DNA of 18,881 nucleotides from Chrysochromulina tobinii (Eukaryota; Haptophyta; Prymnesiales; Chrysochromulinaceae). Shown one piece after another: positions 15,701 to 18,881 of the stretch. The position numbers and the translations under genes were made by a program. The first letter of the stretch is position 1. Every line of letters starts with the position of its first letter. The stretch spans positions 1-18,881 of the forward strand of contig JWZX01000754.1 of NCBI GenBank assembly GCA_001275005.1, read 5' to 3'. The notes under the pieces were generated by a model that saw only the letters and a list, made by a program, of their open reading frames with translations, did not search any database and had not been told where the DNA came from.

Positions 15701-18232
15701 GGTCTGATCGATCGTGCCGCTCTGATCCAAGTCGAACCGTTGCATGATCTTCTCGACGAGATCATCGGTCGCGTACTTGCCGACCTGGTTCAGCGCGGCC
15801 TTTAACTCATGCTTGTCGAGGCCGCCGCTGCCGTCCTGGTCGTAGTGGTCGTAGACGTGCAAGCTGTTCTGTGCTCGTAGGTCTGGCTTGAGCTCGACCG
15901 CGACATGTGCGAGCTCACGAGAGAATGCATCACTTGGGTTCGGCCCGAGGATCTTGCGTAAGGGTGCGAGGGTGCGAACAAGCTCGGCGCGATGGATGGA
16001 GCCAGTGCCCGCTGCAAAGAGGACGAATGCCTCCTTGATGTGCGCAGGCTCATGCGTCGCCATCGCACGCACGAGGATTTTGATCTGCCCAACGGCATAC
16101 CCAAGCTTCTGCAGCTCCCAGGCTAGTGCCTCCACCAGAGCAATGGACGCACCGTTCAACGGGACGTCTGGCAGCACCTGCTCTGCCCGAAGCCGCTCGG
16201 TCGCCGCTTGCTCCAAGAAGGCGTGGGCGGCGCTGCCGTCCTCATGAGCTTGTTCAGCACGCTCGAGCTCAGACAGCTTGGCGGAGGTGACCGCCTTCAC
16301 GTCCGCCTCATAGCGCTCTCTCCCGAGCACAAAACGGCGGCGTGGGTCATCGAGGCAGCCCTCGAGCAACGCTTCAATCCTCTCCGGCCGTTGAAGATGG
16401 AAGGCATGCTGCAGCAGGGCGAGGGTCTGTGCGTTTGGGGGGACCCCGAGTGGCGGCCACGGTGCGGGGAGCGCCCGGGCCAGCAGCTCCGCACGGCGCT
16501 TGAGCTCCCGAAGCAGACGCACCGCGTCACGCACCGTGCGCAGCTGCAGCGCATGGCGCACCTGCGAAATCGTCACGAAGAGGCACCGACCAGGCGTCAT
16601 CAATCGCAATCCAGGGCGATCCAGGGCGATCAAGGATCATCCAGGGCGATCAAGGATCATCCAGGGCGATCAAGGATCATCCAGGGCGATCAAGGATCAT
16701 CCAGGGCGATCAAGGATCATCCAGGGCGATCAAGGACCATCCAGGGCGATCAAGGATCATCCAGGGCGATCAAGGACCATCCAGAGCGATCGGTCATTTC
16801 AGGCGACCCTCACATGACGAAACAGTACTGACCAGACGACCTCCTCGGCGCTCTTCGTCGCCCAATCTGAGCCTCCCGCGTCCAACTGCCTGCTGAGCGC
16901 AACGGAGGAGGTAAGCGCAAGGCCTTCTGGTAGGCCTTCCGAAGTCTCCAAATTTGGCAAGTCGACCCCCGCTGCTGCTCGGGTCGTTGTGCCGTCTGCC
17001 GCTGCCTCCGCGAGCGCATCCGCTCGTAGGTCTGGCGGCGCGCCGCTGCCTCGACGCCGATTCGAGCTCGCCGCCGACTTGGTGCGGCGTGAGCGCCGCT
17101 GCGCTTGTCGCTCCTGTCGCTCCTGCTCCTGCTGCTGCTGGTCCCGCTGGTGCTGGAGCTCGGTCGCTCTCTCGTCGACCTCCTCGGCTCGGCGCCTCGC
17201 AAGCGCTCGCTGGTACATGGAGAGGGGGCCACGCAACGCAAAGCGGCTCAGTCGCTTTTCATTCTCGAGTCGCTTCTCTTCAGTCGCTGCGTCGCCTCCG
17301 CCCCCGCCCCCGCCCCCGCCCCCGCCTTCGCCGCCGTTCACGCCGCCGCCCTCGCGTAACGTTCCCACCTCACGGACACACGCAAACGTGAACCCCTCGT
17401 GGGACGGTCCGACAGGCGCTGGTGGCTCTTCAGCGGGCGGCGCGTCTGCTCCGAGCGGCGGCCCAAACTTCTCACCTGGCCGACGCAGTCGCAGCAACGC
17501 CACGTACCGCCGTGAGAATCGGTTGTACTTGCCCCGAGCAGCCGCCACATGTGAGTCAGCAGTCAGCTCGGCCACGGTGACGGTGTGGCCGCGCTGCTGG
17601 GCGCGCTCGCGCACGGTGGCCTCCTCGTGCTTCATCTCGACACGCGCTTCCTCGCACTTGCGCTGCAGCCATGTCAGCTCGTGCTCCAGTTCAGCCAGCG
17701 TCTCCGGCTGCCTCACGCGGGCCTCTGAGTGCTGGCCGTCATCCAAGGCGGCGAGGTGCTTGGCGCGGCGCTCGTTGGCCTGCGCCACGCGCGCATCGAG
17801 AGCGGCGAATGCAGCAGCCGCCGTCATACGCTCGTCCTCGGCCACGGCCAGCAACTCCACCGAGCGATTCATTGCCGTTTCCTTGGCCAACCCAATCGCT
17901 AGCTCAAGCGTGCCTTCGCTATCGAAGAGCATCGGCGGCGGCGGACGCGAGCGGTCCCTGCCGGCGGCCCGTGCCTTACGGCTCGCATGCGATTTAGCCT
18001 TGTAGTGTGAAGTCGTATGCTGCTTGAGCTGCTCGGCAGTGGGCAGAGGTATGACGCGGCGTGCGGCCTCGTTCACGGCCGAGAGTGCAATGCGCTTGAG
18101 TCGCAGCTCATGATCAAATTGCTCCCTCTTGTATGAGGCGAGCGCACTGCACTGCATCTCTATCTCGCCTGCGTCTTCCATGACCGGAGGATGCGCACCA
18201 GCGCCTGGAAGGAGCGCGAGTGGCATCTGCAT
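12707..18232 (-). CDS. Giant EF-hand calcium-binding protein with repeated helical module, two exons
   Basis: Exon A (18232-16814, 473 residues) joins exon B (16561-12707, 1284 residues) in phase 0, giving FRH|VRHALQL and 1757 residues. Exon A is mostly charged helix with a Gly tract (about 306-320) and a Gln/Arg/Glu coiled coil after it. Exon B carries canonical EF-hand loops DQDGSGGLDKHE (714-725), DLDQSGTIDQTE (750-761) and DTDQNGVLEFEE (900-911), plus a degenerate loop DPMGRGHLTLRE (864-875). A module of the form GYxPEQxxxVLRAMF...W recurs at about 626, 833, 977 and 1522. An SP-rich stretch (1081-1109, LSPSRGLSP-type) may be phosphorylated. No membrane segment or enzyme domain is recognised, so it is probably a cytosolic or cytoskeletal calcium-responsive scaffold (inference). 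A later start at Met 18 (18181) is possible. Confidence 0.75.
16562..16813 (-). other. Intron of the EF-hand gene
   Basis: On the minus strand the donor is GTGAGG (16813 downward) and the acceptor is GATTTCGCAG ending at 16562. Both are in phase 0, so the two long flanking frames become one. The 252-nt intron is dominated by a 20-bp tandem array. Without splicing the upstream frame stops at 16799. Confidence 0.8.
16611..16790. repeat. 20-bp minisatellite, eight full units plus partial ends
   Basis: The unit CCAGGGCGATCAAGGATCAT repeats eight times exactly in register from 16621 to 16780. Only a T-to-C change is seen (GGACCAT in the sixth and eighth units). Half units flank it at 16611-16620 and 16781-16790 (the latter CCAGAGCGAT). 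It lies wholly within the intron. The minus-strand unit contains two TGA triplets, and 20 is not a multiple of 3, so intron retention meets stops in every frame. Confidence 0.95.
17286..17341. repeat. Low-complexity CCCCCG/GCC tract encoding polyglycine
   Basis: A run of CCCCCG-type hexamers on the plus strand. It encodes the glycine tract of exon A of the EF-hand gene on the minus strand (GGEGGGGGGGGGGGG, about residues 306-320). It is likely length-variable and prone to assembly error. Confidence 0.8.
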
Positions 18233-18881
18233 GCGCCTTCAAAAGTTGCAAGCGTTAGACTCACGACTTTTCGTGAAGCTCAACACGCCTCTCTGTCGCT
18301 TCACGTCCCTGCCGATGAACTGTCTATCCTCACGCTACCTCGCCGCCGTGAACGCAAAACAGGTGCGCACGGTGGTCCCTCCCTAGAAGGGAATGGGCTA
18401 GGCATGTATCCCCCGCTCGAGATTTCATCTCGCGGTCCACTAAGGTTGATCGATCGCTCACGCAGGTCAGAATCGCGATTGACGAAACCCGGTTCGGGTA
18501 AGCAATTGACGAAACCTGTCCACACGGGTCAGAATCGCAATTGACGAAACCCAGATCGGGTAGCAATTGACGAAACCTGCCCGCGGTGATTGACGAAACC
18601 TTGGTCGTGGCCATGATGAGAACCCCCCATTTGGTGATACATGCGGGACCACTGTGTGCACCCGTGCCTATTGTCGTGTTTGAATTCCTGGCTGGCTGTC
18701 CCTTGAGCTGCAAGCCTTGTGTTATTCCTGGTGTGCGATCGGGGGCCGCCGGCTCGCGTCGTGCTGAGCGCCCCGCAGGGGGGTGGTGGGTGGGAAAAAA
18801 GAAGGAGAGGCTGCGCCCGCGCTGCCTGTCGCACGCTGTCAAGTGGCGACGAGCCCTTGATCTTCGTGAGGGATGGGGATT
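18233..18881. other. Upstream region of the EF-hand gene, right edge
   Basis: 649 nt that should contain the EF-hand gene promoter. Frames on the minus strand (18330-18842, 18529-18834) run through the repeat array and show no family resemblance. The main structure is the ATTGACGAAACC array. The last 280 nt hold nothing I can name except a G-rich and A-rich patch near 18777-18810. Confidence 0.5.
18465..18600. repeat. Five ATTGACGAAACC motifs in a duplicated 62-bp unit
   Basis: ATTGACGAAACC occurs exactly at 18478-18489, 18505-18516, 18540-18551, 18566-18577 and 18589-18600. The first four belong to two tandem copies of a 62-bp unit starting GGTCAGAATCGC (18465 and 18527), each with two motifs. 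The fifth is solitary. The array lies about 245-370 nt upstream of the EF-hand gene start. The core TGACG resembles bZIP half-sites, but function is unknown. Confidence 0.85.

Noticed and set aside
16562-16633. Start of the large EF-hand frame at the Met at 16633
   Set aside because: That leader lies within the repeat array and intron end. A good acceptor at 16562 and in-phase donor at 16813 join it to a 473-residue upstream exon instead.
16611-16790. CRISPR-like array
   Set aside because: Units are contiguous 20-bp tandem copies without unique spacers, lie inside a eukaryotic intron, and have no cas genes nearby.
18465-18600. CRISPR-like array of ATTGACGAAACC with spacers
   Set aside because: The repeat is only 12 bp, spacing varies, and the spacers are themselves duplicated. 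It is a tandem duplication upstream of a eukaryotic gene.
1-18881. tRNA, rRNA, snRNA, transposon or viral genes
   Set aside because: By eye I found no tRNA B-box with cloverleaf potential, no rRNA core sequence, no transposase, integrase or reverse-transcriptase motifs, and no terminal inverted repeats. A covariance-model scan could still find small RNAs.

Overview
The window looks like nuclear DNA of a GC-rich microbial eukaryote, most likely a unicellular alga. A haptophyte is my best guess, made from general style only and not proven. The case for a eukaryote is direct. At least three genes are interrupted by GT...AG introns whose removal joins reading frames in matching phase. Genes are monocistronic with their own spacers. 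The products (BTB-BACK-kelch, GT15-type glycosyltransferase, EF-hand giant, PAPS-dependent sulfotransferase) are eukaryotic in character. I see no rRNA, tRNA, transposase or CRISPR.

Layout, left to right: (1) a minus-strand J-domain/coiled-coil protein (632-1333); (2) a divergent plus-strand SbmA/BacA-like membrane protein with one 71-nt intron (1777-3104); (3) a convergent spacer, then a minus-strand BTB-BACK-kelch protein (3877-5727); (4) a minus-strand secretory or plastid-targeted TIM-barrel-like protein (6127-6939), divergent by only 172 nt from (5); (5) a plus-strand five-exon gene (7112-10217) fusing a DUF6473-like domain to a sulfotransferase; (6) a convergent minus-strand GT15-like mannosyltransferase (10476-12179); (7) a very large minus-strand EF-hand protein in two exons (12707-18232, 1757 residues); (8) a repeat-bearing upstream region to the right edge.

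The most unusual content is in the introns. Five of the six inferred introns, in two unrelated genes, are built from a roughly 10-bp unit, CTGATTGCC or CTGATGGCC. Each CTGAT matches the branch-point consensus CURAY, and each unit carries a TGA that the 10-bp period moves through all reading frames. Several of these introns also hold copies of the exon edge beside them, with the splice site included. In the SbmA-like gene the first 20 nt of the intron are identical to the first 20 nt of the next exon. The sixth intron, in the EF-hand gene, holds an unrelated exact 20-bp array. This pattern suggests recent intron gain or expansion by segmental duplication or introner-like insertion.

Functionally, the sulfotransferase fusion and the GT15-like enzyme would both fit synthesis of sulfated surface glycans, but their adjacency does not prove a shared pathway. 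The remaining genes (co-chaperone, ubiquitin-ligase adaptor, calcium-binding giant, peptide-transporter-like protein) show no obvious common pathway.
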